Assembly: GCF_024614185.1 (NCBI RefSeq)
Contig: NZ_JAHTLF010000025.1
Coordinates: 186,001 to 250,000, forward strand
Direction: 5' to 3'
Source of the DNA: Nocardioides carbamazepini
Lineage (GTDB): Bacteria > Actinomycetota > Actinomycetes > Propionibacteriales > Nocardioidaceae
DNA length: 64,000 bases
Below, piece after piece: positions 35,036 to 41,671 of this stretch. Every line of letters begins with the position of its first letter. Position 1 is the stretch's first letter. Below the pieces are notes generated by a model. That model was not told where the DNA came from. It did no database searches and saw only the letters and a program-made list of their open reading frames with translations. Both the position numbers and the translations under genes were made by a program.

Positions 35036-35049
35036 ACTCGAGCCGCGTA

Positions 35050-35078
35050 TCTCAATATGTGGGCATGCGTCTCAGTAT
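35050..35078 (+). promoter_or_regulatory. Direct repeat TCTCA(A/G)TAT, candidate activator site
   Basis: TCTCAATAT (35050-35058) and TCTCAGTAT (35070-35078) are spaced 20 bases, about two helical turns, in an AT-richer patch just upstream of the leader-peptide promoter (positions near -78 to -50). The position suits an activator of sulfur genes. The regulator is not identified. Confidence 0.35.
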
Positions 35079-35091
35079 TCGGAAGGGCGAG

Positions 35092-35120
35092 TTCATGGAT
35101 CCGGCAAAGCCGCCTAGGCT
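35092..35120 (+). promoter_or_regulatory. Promoter of the leader peptide and sulfurtransferase operon
   Basis: TTCATG (-35, 35092-35097) and TAGGCT (-10, 35115-35120) are separated by 17 bases. The -10 ends seven bases before the ATG at 35128, so the transcript should be leaderless and begin at the leader peptide. Confidence 0.6.
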
Positions 35121-35127
35121 CTTCCTC

Positions 35128-35208
35128 ATGTCGACGACCCTGCTGCTGACCAAGCGGCGCGCGGTGGACAACTGCCGCGTCAGCTCGGCGCTGTGTCGAC
35201 CCTGCTGA
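35128..35208 (+). CDS. Cysteine-rich leader peptide (26 residues)
   Basis: The peptide starts MSTTLLLTKRRAVDNC and ends RVSSALCRPC: three Cys, one as the very last residue. Actinobacterial sulfur operons often carry such small upstream peptides, and in mycobacteria a Cys-rich one attenuates the sulfurtransferase/DUF1416 operon in response to cysteine. The same gene order follows here. A likely leaderless start is set by the -10 box. The stop codon touches the first base of a hairpin at 35207. Regulation by cysteinyl-tRNA supply is inferred from the mycobacterial case. Confidence 0.8.
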   Translation: MSTTLLLTKRRAVDNCRVSSALCRPC

Positions 35209-35249
35209 CGGGTCTCTGAGTTCCCGGCCAGTCGGCCGTCTCACCCGTC
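35207..35249 (+). promoter_or_regulatory. Hairpin starting at the leader-peptide stop codon
   Basis: GACGGGT (207-213) pairs with ACCCGTC (243-249); inside lie TGAG/CTCA and GGCC/GGCC pairings. It begins at the stop codon of the leader peptide, so ribosome stalling at the last Cys codons would cover it. About 125 bases then separate it from the sulfurtransferase start. Confidence 0.5.
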
Positions 35250-35373
35250 GTCTCCGCGGCGCGCTCGTGCGCCCAGGCGCTGTCCTGTGCGTTCGTCGTG
35301 CTGCCCCGCCAGTAGGACGTGCAGGAGCACCGTCCGTCGTACCGCACCATCGCAACCACCAGAAGGAATCATC

Positions 35374-36222
35374 ATGAGCCGCGAGAATTCACTCGTCTCC
35401 ACCCAGTGGGTCGAGGACAACCTCGGCACCGACAAGGTCGTCGTCATCGAGGTCGACGAGGACACCACGGCCTACGACAAGGGCCACATCAAGGGTGCCA
35501 TCAAGCTCGACTGGACCACCGACCTGCAGGACCAGGTCCGCCGCGACTTCGTCAACAAGGCTCAGTTCGAGGCGCTGCTGTCCGAGCGCGGTGTCGCCAA
35601 CGACGACACCGTCATCCTCTACGGAGGCAACAACAACTGGTTCGCGGCCTACGCCTACTGGTACTTCAAGCTGTACGGCCACCAGGACGTCAAGCTCATG
35701 GACGGCGGCCGCAAGAAGTGGGAGCTCGACAGCCGCGAGCTGACCGACGAGCTGCCCACGCGCGCCGCCACCACCTACACCGCGCAGGAGCAGGACAGCT
35801 CGATCCGCGCCTTCCGCGACGAGGTCGTGGCCGCGATCGGCACCCAGAACCTGGTCGACGTCCGCAGCCCCGACGAGTTCGCCGGACGCCTCCTCGCGCC
35901 GGCCCACCTCCCGCAGGAGCAGTCGCAGCGCGCCGGCCACATCCCGACCTCGGTCAACGTCCCGTGGAGCAAGAACGCCAACGACGACGGCACCTTCAAG
36001 TCCGACGCGGACCTGCAGGCGCTGTACGCCGAGGTCGGCTTCGACGAGACCAAGGACACCATCGCGCTGTGCCGCATCGGTGAGCGCTCCTCGCTCACCT
36101 GGTTCGTGCTGCAGGAGCTCCTCGGCAAGAAGAACGTCAAGAACTACGACGGCTCGTGGACCGAGTACGGCTCCCTCGTCGGCGTTCCGATCGCGCTCGG
36201 CGACGAGCCCGGTGACGCCTGA
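35374..36222 (+). CDS. Two-domain sulfurtransferase (thiosulfate/3-mercaptopyruvate type)
   Basis: 282 residues, two rhodanese domains. The C-terminal domain has the active loop LCRIGERSS with Cys233, identical in type to actinobacterial CysA2/SseA proteins, and the CRxGxR pattern typical of thiosulfate sulfurtransferase. The N-terminal domain is inactive (no Cys loop). It moves sulfane sulfur from thiosulfate or mercaptopyruvate to acceptors. AGAAGGAA precedes the ATG. It overlaps the DUF1416 gene by one base (TGATG). Confidence 0.92.
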   Translation: MSRENSLVSTQWVEDNLGTDKVVVIEVDEDTTAYDKGHIKGAIKLDWTTDLQDQVRRDFVNKAQFEALLSERGVANDDTVILYGGNNNWFAAYAYWYFKLYGHQDVKLMDGGRKKWELDSRELTDELPTRAATTYTAQEQDSSIRAFRDEVVAAIGTQNLVDVRSPDEFAGRLLAPAHLPQEQSQRAGHIPTSVNVPWSKNANDDGTFKSDADLQALYAEVGFDETKDTIALCRIGERSSLTWFVLQELLGKKNVKNYDGSWTEYGSLVGVPIALGDEPGDA

Positions 36223-36530
36223 TGTGCGGCGCGAAGGTCGGCGGCCTGTCGCTCGACGGCGTCAACGTCGCCAAGGAGGCCGTGATCCAGGGCCAGGTCG
36301 TCCGCGGCGACGGTGAGGACGCGGCGCCCGTGGCGAGCGCCTACGTCCGGCTGCTCGACCAGACCGGTGAGTTCACCGCGGAGGTCCCGACCTCCGCGAC
36401 CGGCCACTTCCGGTTCTTCGCCGGCGACGGCCAGTGGACGCTGCGCACGCTGGCCCCCAAGGCCGACCCGGTCGACCGCGTCGTCCAGGCGCAGACCGGC
36501 TCGGTCGCCGAGGTCCTCATCTCCATCTGA
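36222..36530 (+). CDS. DUF1416 (SseC-type) protein
   Basis: 102 residues beginning MCGAKVGGLSLDGVNVAKE, a strongly conserved DUF1416 start with a Cys at position 2. The rest is a small beta-sandwich-like domain (VIQGQVVRGDGEDAAPVASAYVRLLD). DUF1416 is nearly always paired with the sulfurtransferase upstream and thought to help sulfur transfer; the biochemical role is not settled. Translationally coupled to that gene. A strong terminator follows. Confidence 0.9.
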   Translation: MCGAKVGGLSLDGVNVAKEAVIQGQVVRGDGEDAAPVASAYVRLLDQTGEFTAEVPTSATGHFRFFAGDGQWTLRTLAPKADPVDRVVQAQTGSVAEVLISI

Positions 36531-36545
36531 GACCCCCGCACGCCG

Positions 36546-36589
36546 CAACGGCCCGGACGACCCGTGTTCACAGGTCGTCCGGGCCGTTG
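36546..36589. terminator. Perfect 17-bp stem terminator
   Basis: CAACGGCCCGGACGACC (546-562) and GGTCGTCCGGGCCGTTG (573-589) pair perfectly around a 10-base loop. It lies between the convergent DUF1416 gene and gntR and should act in both directions. Confidence 0.88.
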
Positions 36590-36599
36590 GCGTTCCCGG

Positions 36600-37388
36600 T
36601 CAGCCCGCGGGGACCGAGGAGATCGTGGCGAAGTGCGGGGTGTCGCCTCCGGGGATGCCGCGCAGTCCGCGGCCCGGGGTGCGCAGGGTGATCCGCACCC
36701 GGTCCGAGCGGAAGAGGTCGTGGGAGAACTCGAAGGGTGTTCCGGTCGTGTCGTACGTCGTCCGGGTGATCGAGACCAGCGGGTCGCCGACGGCGATGCC
36801 GAGAAGCGCCGCCTCCTCGTCGGTCGCGTGGACCACTTCGACGACCTCCTCGGCGTCGGCGATGGCGATGCCGTAGTCGTTCTCGATCAGCTCGTAGATC
36901 GAGCCGCCCAGCGGCTGCTCCAGCAGGCCGGGGAAGCGGTCGGCCGGCAGGCGGGCGTGGTCGAGCGAGAACGGCGTGCCGTCGGCCAGCCGCAGCCGGC
37001 GTACGTCGACCACGAGGTCGCCCTCACCCAGCTGGAGCGCGCGGCGGGTCGGCGCGTCGGCGACGCCCATCTTGGTCGCGACGACCCGGGTGCCGGCCGA
37101 GTAGCCCTGCCGGGCGAGGTAGGCGGGCACGCCGACCACCTTGGTCAGGTCGTGCTCGACCTTGGCGTGGTTGATGAAGGTGCCGCCGCCGCGGCCGGCG
37201 ACACGGCGGACCAGTCCGGCCTCCTCGAGCGCGGCGAGCACCTGGCGCAGCGTGGCCCGGCTGACGCCGTAGTGCTCGGAGAGCTCGCGCTCGCTGCCCA
37301 GCCGGGCACCCGGGGGGAGGGTGCCGGAGCCGATGTCGGTCAGCATCCGGCGCCGCAGCGTCTCCGCGACGGCGTGCTCGTTGGCCAT
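36600..37388 (-). CDS. GntR/HutC-family regulator of the microcompartment locus
   Basis: 262 residues. N-terminal winged helix with GSERELSEHYGVSRATLRQVLAALEEAGLVRRVAGRGGGTFI (about 27-68), C-terminal UTRA effector domain (about 95-250). HutC-type regulators bind palindromes near TGGTCTAGACCA and release DNA on binding a small metabolite. TTGGTCTGACCAG at 37428-37440 lies 40 bases upstream, so it probably controls itself. Related sites lie before the BMC operon and the symporter operon. Same strand as, and downstream of, the BMC operon. Confidence 0.88.
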   Translation of the reverse strand: MANEHAVAETLRRRMLTDIGSGTLPPGARLGSERELSEHYGVSRATLRQVLAALEEAGLVRRVAGRGGGTFINHAKVEHDLTKVVGVPAYLARQGYSAGTRVVATKMGVADAPTRRALQLGEGDLVVDVRRLRLADGTPFSLDHARLPADRFPGLLEQPLGGSIYELIENDYGIAIADAEEVVEVVHATDEEAALLGIAVGDPLVSITRTTYDTTGTPFEFSHDLFRSDRVRITLRTPGRGLRGIPGGDTPHFATISSVPAG

Positions 37389-37427
37389 GCCTCGCTCCTC
37401 TCCGGTGCGTCCCGGCGAACCGCCCGA

Positions 37428-37440
37428 TTGGTCTGACCAG
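37428..37440. promoter_or_regulatory. Candidate GntR operator 1 (upstream of gntR)
   Basis: TTGGTCTGACCAG; the core TGGTC-T-GACCA is a perfect palindrome. It sits in the 99-base gap between the SDR gene and gntR. Confidence 0.65.
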
Positions 37441-37487
37441 GTGGACGAAACGGTACCCGACCATGTCCGGTCGGCCCGGATGCAGGC

Positions 37488-38258
37488 TCAGATCTCCTCG
37501 AGCGCCTGCAGCGACTCCGGGAGGATCTGCCCGCCGTCGACGACCAGGCTCTGACCGGTGACGTACCCGGCCTCCTCGGTGGCGAAGAACAGCGCCGCGT
37601 TGCCGATGTCGGCCACGCTGCCGAGGCGCTTCTGGGGCACGCTGGCGGCCATCGCGGCGAGGTAGTCCTCGCCGAGGCCGTCGAGCCCCTCCGTGGCGAC
37701 GTTGCCGGGCAGCACCGCGTTGATGGTGATGCCGCGGGGCGCCAGCTCCAGGGCCGCCGTCCGGACGAAGCCGAGCTGGGCGGCCTTGCTGGCGCCGTAG
37801 TGGGACCAGCCCGGGTAGCCGGTGTAGGGCCCGGTGATCGACGAGGTCACCACGATCCGGCCGCGACCGCTGGCGGTCAGCGCGTCCAGGCAGGCCTGGA
37901 CGGCGAACACGGTGCCGTCGAGGTTGGTGGCCATCACGGTGTGCAGGTCCGCGGCCGTCATCGCGTCGAGCCGGGCCGCGGGGAAGATGCCGGCGTTGGC
38001 GCACAGCACGTCGATCCCGCCGTGCCGCTCGACGGCGGTCGCGGCCATCCGGTCGCAGTCCTCGCGCGAGCTCACGTCCGTGACGACATACGACGTCGCG
38101 CCGCCGATCTCCGCGCACGCGGCCTGCAGCGACGCCTCGTCCCGCCCGGTGACGAGCACGCGAGCGTCGGCCCGGGCGAAGACCGTGGCGATGCCGCGGC
38201 CGATGCCCTTGCTGCCGCCGGTGACGACGACGGAGCGTCCAGCGAGTGAGGTGAACAT
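37488..38258 (-). CDS. SDR, probable (S)-1-amino-2-propanol/aminoacetone dehydrogenase
   Basis: 256 residues, classical SDR: VVVTGGSKGIGRGI, CANAGIFPAARL, VVTSSITGPYTGYPGWSHYGASKAAQLGF (catalytic Ser and YxxxK), ending SLVVDGGQILPES. The TGYPGWSHYGASKAAQLG stretch matches the Rhodococcus amino-alcohol dehydrogenase as I remember it. It interconverts aminoacetone and 1-amino-2-propanol with NAD(P)H. The ATG at 38258 (MFTSLAG) is used because of AGGACC ahead of it and the family start. It follows the kinase gene by 22 bases, as the last enzyme of the BMC operon. Confidence 0.87.
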   Translation of the reverse strand: MFTSLAGRSVVVTGGSKGIGRGIATVFARADARVLVTGRDEASLQAACAEIGGATSYVVTDVSSREDCDRMAATAVERHGGIDVLCANAGIFPAARLDAMTAADLHTVMATNLDGTVFAVQACLDALTASGRGRIVVTSSITGPYTGYPGWSHYGASKAAQLGFVRTAALELAPRGITINAVLPGNVATEGLDGLGEDYLAAMAASVPQKRLGSVADIGNAALFFATEEAGYVTGQSLVVDGGQILPESLQALEEI

Positions 38259-38280
38259 GGGTCCTCCGATTCGGATGGGA

Positions 38281-39276
38281 TCAGGCGAGCGTGGCGCCGT
38301 CGGACGCCACATAGCGATGGGCGAGCTCGACGGAGTCGGCGGTGTAGCCGGGGCCGAGCTCCTGGCACTCGCGAGAGTGGGCGTGCGAGCCCAGCCAGGC
38401 GACGAGCAGGAGCCGGCGCAGCATGACGAAGGTCGGCAGCATCGCCTCGTGCTCGGGCGCGAGTGCCGTCACGGAGCGGTATCCGCGCAGCCAGGCGTCC
38501 TGCCACTGCGCCAGCCGGGGGTCGTGCTCGATGAAGGACACGGCGGTGCCGAAGTCGTACATGAACCAGGACAGCCCGCAGTCGTCGAAGTCGATGACGG
38601 TGACCTGGTCGCCCTCGACGAGCAGGTTGGCGAGCCGCAGGTCGGCATGGACCAGGCCGAACCGGTCCGCTCCCATGCCGTACGACGCGAGCCGCTCCCG
38701 CACGATCGCAGCGGCCGCCCCCAGCGCCTCCTCCTCGGCCGGGCCGACGCCGATGCCGTCCTGCCAGCGGCCCCAGCGGGGCTGCTCGCCGAGGGAGTGC
38801 TCCCAGTCCCACCGGAACCGGTGGAAGCCGGGCGGTCTGCTCCAGGACCGGGCGTGCTCGTGCATCCGCGCGGTGATCGCGCCGAGCGTCTCGAAGTCGG
38901 ACGTGCCGAGCGCGACGTCGTCCGGCTCGATGCCGGGCACCAGCTCGAAGAGGACGCAGTGCCGCTCCCGGCCGTCGGCGACCACGGTGGTGACCCGCTC
39001 GCCGCGCTCGTTGGGGATCTCCGCGGAGGTGGCGACACCGGACTCCTCGCGCAGCGCGGCGAGCCAGGCGAGCTCGCTCTCGATGTCGCCGCGCGAGTGG
39101 TAGCCGACCCGGTGCACGCGCAGGATGGCGCTGCGTCCGTCGTCCGGGTCCTCGACCAGGAACGTGGCGTTCTCGGAGAGGTTGATCATCCGCAGGGTCC
39201 GTGCCGGGCTGAAGCCGTACGACGGCAGGGCCAGCTCCGCGACCCGGGTGTCGACGGCCCCGGCGACGGTGTCCAT
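38281..39276 (-). CDS. APH-type amino-alcohol kinase of the microcompartment
   Basis: 331 residues, aminoglycoside phosphotransferase fold. Nucleotide region FLVEDPDDGRSAILRVHR, catalytic loop FGLVHADLRLANLLV, metal-binding VIDFDDCGLSWFMYD. In this locus type the kinase phosphorylates 1-amino-2-propanol with ATP, making the substrate for the PLP phospholyase. It overlaps the BMC-T gene by one base (TGATG). Homoserine kinase type II/choline kinase-like assignments by general search would be misleading; context decides. Confidence 0.85.
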   Translation of the reverse strand: MDTVAGAVDTRVAELALPSYGFSPARTLRMINLSENATFLVEDPDDGRSAILRVHRVGYHSRGDIESELAWLAALREESGVATSAEIPNERGERVTTVVADGRERHCVLFELVPGIEPDDVALGTSDFETLGAITARMHEHARSWSRPPGFHRFRWDWEHSLGEQPRWGRWQDGIGVGPAEEEALGAAAAIVRERLASYGMGADRFGLVHADLRLANLLVEGDQVTVIDFDDCGLSWFMYDFGTAVSFIEHDPRLAQWQDAWLRGYRSVTALAPEHEAMLPTFVMLRRLLLVAWLGSHAHSRECQELGPGYTADSVELAHRYVASDGATLA

Positions 39277-39923
39277 CAGTGCTCCCGTCCCTCGATCGAC
39301 TCCAGGACCTTGGTGATCCGGTCGCGGGCCACCTCGACGTCCTCGGTGGTGCCGCTGAGGTACAGCCGCCCCGCCGCCCCGATGAACTGGACGTCCACCA
39401 TCGTGATGCCGGGCGCCGCCCGCTCCGCCTCGTTGGCGGCCACGGCCGCGAACAGGGCGGGCGTCATCTCGTAGACGAGGAGCGACTGTCCCGGCATCAC
39501 CATCGACCCCGATCGGTTGCGGTTGAGGATCACCGCGTGCTGGTCGGTGATGTGCTCGATGATGTCGTGGTAGAGCACCCGCGGGCGGAGCTGGTCGCTG
39601 GCCGAGCTGCCGGTGCCGTCGAGCACCGCCTGGCCGGCGGCGGTGACGTCGGCCAGCGACGAGGCGTGCAGCTCCAGCACGCCGAACTGCCGCTCCACGA
39701 AGAGGATGCCCGGCTCGACCGCCGGCACGGCGCGCAGCGCCAGATCGATCACACGCTCGATGGCGAGCGCGGGGGCGACCTCGATGATGAGCGCGTGGTC
39801 CCCGGCGTAGGGCGGGTACCCGCGGGCGCGCGTGGGCGTGCCCAGGTAGGCGGCGAACTGCGGCTGCAGGTCCTCGACCATCAGGTTGACCCGCAGCTCC
39901 GTACGGGCGTGGGTGGCGGTCAT
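39276..39923 (-). CDS. BMC-T tandem-domain shell protein 1
   Basis: 215 residues with two BMC (Pfam00936-type) domains, about 12-113 and 114-212. Domain 1: QPQFAAYLGTPTRARGYPPY and FVERQFGVLELHASSLADV. Domain 2: GSMVMPGQSLLVYEMTPALFAAVAANEAERA then GAAGRLYLSGTTEDV. Forms trimeric pseudohexamers in the shell facets, often with larger gated pores. It is clearly a paralogue of the BMC-T at 41066. Last shell gene of the operon before the kinase. Confidence 0.88.
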   Translation of the reverse strand: MTATHARTELRVNLMVEDLQPQFAAYLGTPTRARGYPPYAGDHALIIEVAPALAIERVIDLALRAVPAVEPGILFVERQFGVLELHASSLADVTAAGQAVLDGTGSSASDQLRPRVLYHDIIEHITDQHAVILNRNRSGSMVMPGQSLLVYEMTPALFAAVAANEAERAAPGITMVDVQFIGAAGRLYLSGTTEDVEVARDRITKVLESIEGREH

Positions 39924-39959
39924 CGGACCTCCTCTTCTCGGGTGGGGCGGGACGGCGGG

Positions 39960-40241
39960 CTACTTCGCGCTGAGGTCGAAGTGGGTGCCGATCTCGGCGT
40001 GGGGGCGGGGGATCACGTGGACGCTGACGAGCTCGCCGACCTGCGAGGCGGTCTCGGCCCCGGCCTCGGTGGCGGCCTTGACCGCGCCGACCTCGCCGCT
40101 GATGACGACGGCGACGAGCCCGTCGCCGACCTCCTGGCGGTCGGTGATGGTGACGTTGGCGGCCTTGACCATGGCGTCCGCGGCGGCGAGCGCGGCGACG
40201 AAGCCCTTGGTCTCGATCATGCCGATGGCGGTGCTGGACAT
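39960..40241 (-). CDS. BMC-H hexameric shell protein
   Basis: 93 residues, one BMC domain: AIGMIETKGFVAALAAADAMVKAANV, RQEVGDGLVAVVISGEVGAVKAATEAG. This is the main facet protein of the compartment. The pore loop, usually GSG or GGG, reads GDG and would put an acidic ring in the pore, which could favour cationic amino alcohols; that is inference. The 82 bases between it and the BMC-P gene hold only a GGT-rich stretch. Confidence 0.93.
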   Translation of the reverse strand: MSSTAIGMIETKGFVAALAAADAMVKAANVTITDRQEVGDGLVAVVISGEVGAVKAATEAGAETASQVGELVSVHVIPRPHAEIGTHFDLSAK

Positions 40242-40323
40242 GTGCTGCTCCTTGGGTGCTGGTGGTGCGGTGGGGCTGGTGGGTGGTTGACGGGGCCGGT
40301 GGCGCCCGACATCTGAGGGTGCC

Positions 40324-40581
40324 CTAGGCGGGCGTGGTGTCGACCGAGCCGATGATCAGCGCGTCGACGGGCGGGGGAGTCCCGGGGAACCAGGCGGCGG
40401 CGACGGAGCCCTGGGCGACCAGGACGTGCTCGCCGATCCCGCTGCCGAGGACGTCGAAGGCGACCAGGCGGCTGCCGCCGCCCTTGTCGTCGGGGACCTC
40501 GACCTCCAGGAAGGCGCCGTTGGGCAGGCCGTCGATCCTCTTGGTGGACCAGACGTTTCCGGTCACGACTGCTCTCAGCAT
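40324..40581 (-). CDS. BMC-P (EutN/CcmL) pentameric vertex protein
   Basis: 85 residues: MLRAVVTGNVWSTKRIDGLP, then FLEVEVPDDKGGGSRLVAFDVLGSGIGEHVLVAQGS and DALIIGSVDT, the EutN/CcmL fold that caps the vertices. The ATG at 40581 overlaps the stop of the upstream gene (TGATG). Length and start are typical of the family. Confidence 0.92.
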   Translation of the reverse strand: MLRAVVTGNVWSTKRIDGLPNGAFLEVEVPDDKGGGSRLVAFDVLGSGIGEHVLVAQGSVAAAWFPGTPPPVDALIIGSVDTTPA

Positions 40582-41069
40582 CAGCGCTCCTTCTCGATGG
40601 GGACCCCCAGCGCGCGAGCCTTCTCGCGTGCCAGGGGAGTCAGCACGGCCCGTGGGCCGAGGATCAGCCGGCGGCCCGCCTCGGCGGCGGCCTTGACCTG
40701 GCGCTCGGTGACCGCGCCGCTGTCGATCCGCTGCGCGGGCCGGGTCTCCGGGACGGCGCTCGTGGCCCCTCCCTCGAGCCGGAACCGGAGCCGGCCGGCC
40801 CGCAGGTCCTGGCGGTTCTTGGGGTTCTCGAACAGCGCGAGCAGGTGCCGGGCGAACCCGTCCAGGTCGGCGTCGTCCCCGATCCGGACCGCCTCGACCC
40901 GCTCGCGTGGCCGCGGCGCCGTCACGTGCTCGGCACCCGCGACACCGGCGGGAGGTACCGGCGCCGCGGGCGGCGCAGGCGCGGCGGCCGCCGACGGTCC
41001 GGCGAGGTCGGCGACGACCTCGCGGACGACGTCCGCGATCAGTGCTCGCAGGTCGGGGGATGACGTCAC
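40581..41069 (-). CDS. BMC-associated protein of unknown function
   Basis: 162 residues from a GTG overlapping the BMC-T stop. Three parts. Residues 5-23 (PDLRALIADVVREVVADLA) form an amphipathic helix like an encapsulation peptide. An Ala/Pro linker follows (25-52). A conserved tail (about 58-162) has RHLLALFENPKNRQDLRAGR and ends RLILGPRAVLTPLAREKARA, a module I associate with BMC proteins such as the EutQ family. A gene in this position also exists in the mycobacterial locus. It may be a scaffold linking enzymes to the shell. No catalytic motif is seen. Confidence 0.7.
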   Translation of the reverse strand: MTSSPDLRALIADVVREVVADLAGPSAAAAPAPPAAPVPPAGVAGAEHVTAPRPRERVEAVRIGDDADLDGFARHLLALFENPKNRQDLRAGRLRFRLEGGATSAVPETRPAQRIDSGAVTERQVKAAAEAGRRLILGPRAVLTPLAREKARALGVPIEKER

Positions 41070-41668
41070 GTGAGCCCTCGCAGGGCGTCCTCGGCCGCCT
41101 CGGCCGCCTGCCGGACGTCGGCCTCCTTGCCGGAGAGGTAGACCCGGCCGGTGGCACCGATCATCCGGTAGTCGACGACCTTGATGTCCGCGGCCTTCTC
41201 TGCCTCGTTGGTCGCCACGATCGCGTACGACGCGGGCTGCACCTCGAGCACGTACATCGACTCGCCCGGCAGCACCATCGACCCGATCTTGTTGCGGTTG
41301 ATCAAGAAGGCGTGCTGGTGGTCGATCGAGCTGATGATCTTGCTGGCCAGGATCGTCGGGCGCACCGCGCTGCCGGCATCCGCGCCGAGCGCGTCGAGCA
41401 CGCCCTCGGCGGCCGCCTTGACCGACCCGGTCTCGCCGTGGAACTCCAGGTAGCCGAACTGCCGCTCGACGACGAGGACGCCGGCGGCCACCTCGGCGTG
41501 CTTGAGCGCGACATCGGTGATCGGCTCGATGTCGATGCCGGGAGCCACCTCGATGATCTGCGCGGCCATGTGGGCGCGGGGGAGGGTGCCCTTGATCCAG
41601 GTGCCGAGGTAGCACAGGGTCTGCGGCTGGAGCCGGTCGATGAAGATGAAGGAACGCAGTTCAGCCAT
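41066..41668 (-). CDS. BMC-T tandem-domain shell protein 2
   Basis: 200 residues, two BMC domains (about 5-100 and 101-198). FIFIDRLQPQTLCYLGTWIKG and VVERQFGYLEFHGETGSVKAA in the first, GSMVLPGESMYVLEVQPASYAIVATNEAEKA and GATGRVYLSGKEADV in the second. Paralogue of the protein at 39276 with the same domain layout; together they give the shell two kinds of trimer. It lies 3 bases behind the aldehyde dehydrogenase gene. Confidence 0.9.
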   Translation of the reverse strand: MAELRSFIFIDRLQPQTLCYLGTWIKGTLPRAHMAAQIIEVAPGIDIEPITDVALKHAEVAAGVLVVERQFGYLEFHGETGSVKAAAEGVLDALGADAGSAVRPTILASKIISSIDHQHAFLINRNKIGSMVLPGESMYVLEVQPASYAIVATNEAEKAADIKVVDYRMIGATGRVYLSGKEADVRQAAEAAEDALRGLT

Positions 41669-41671
41669 GGG

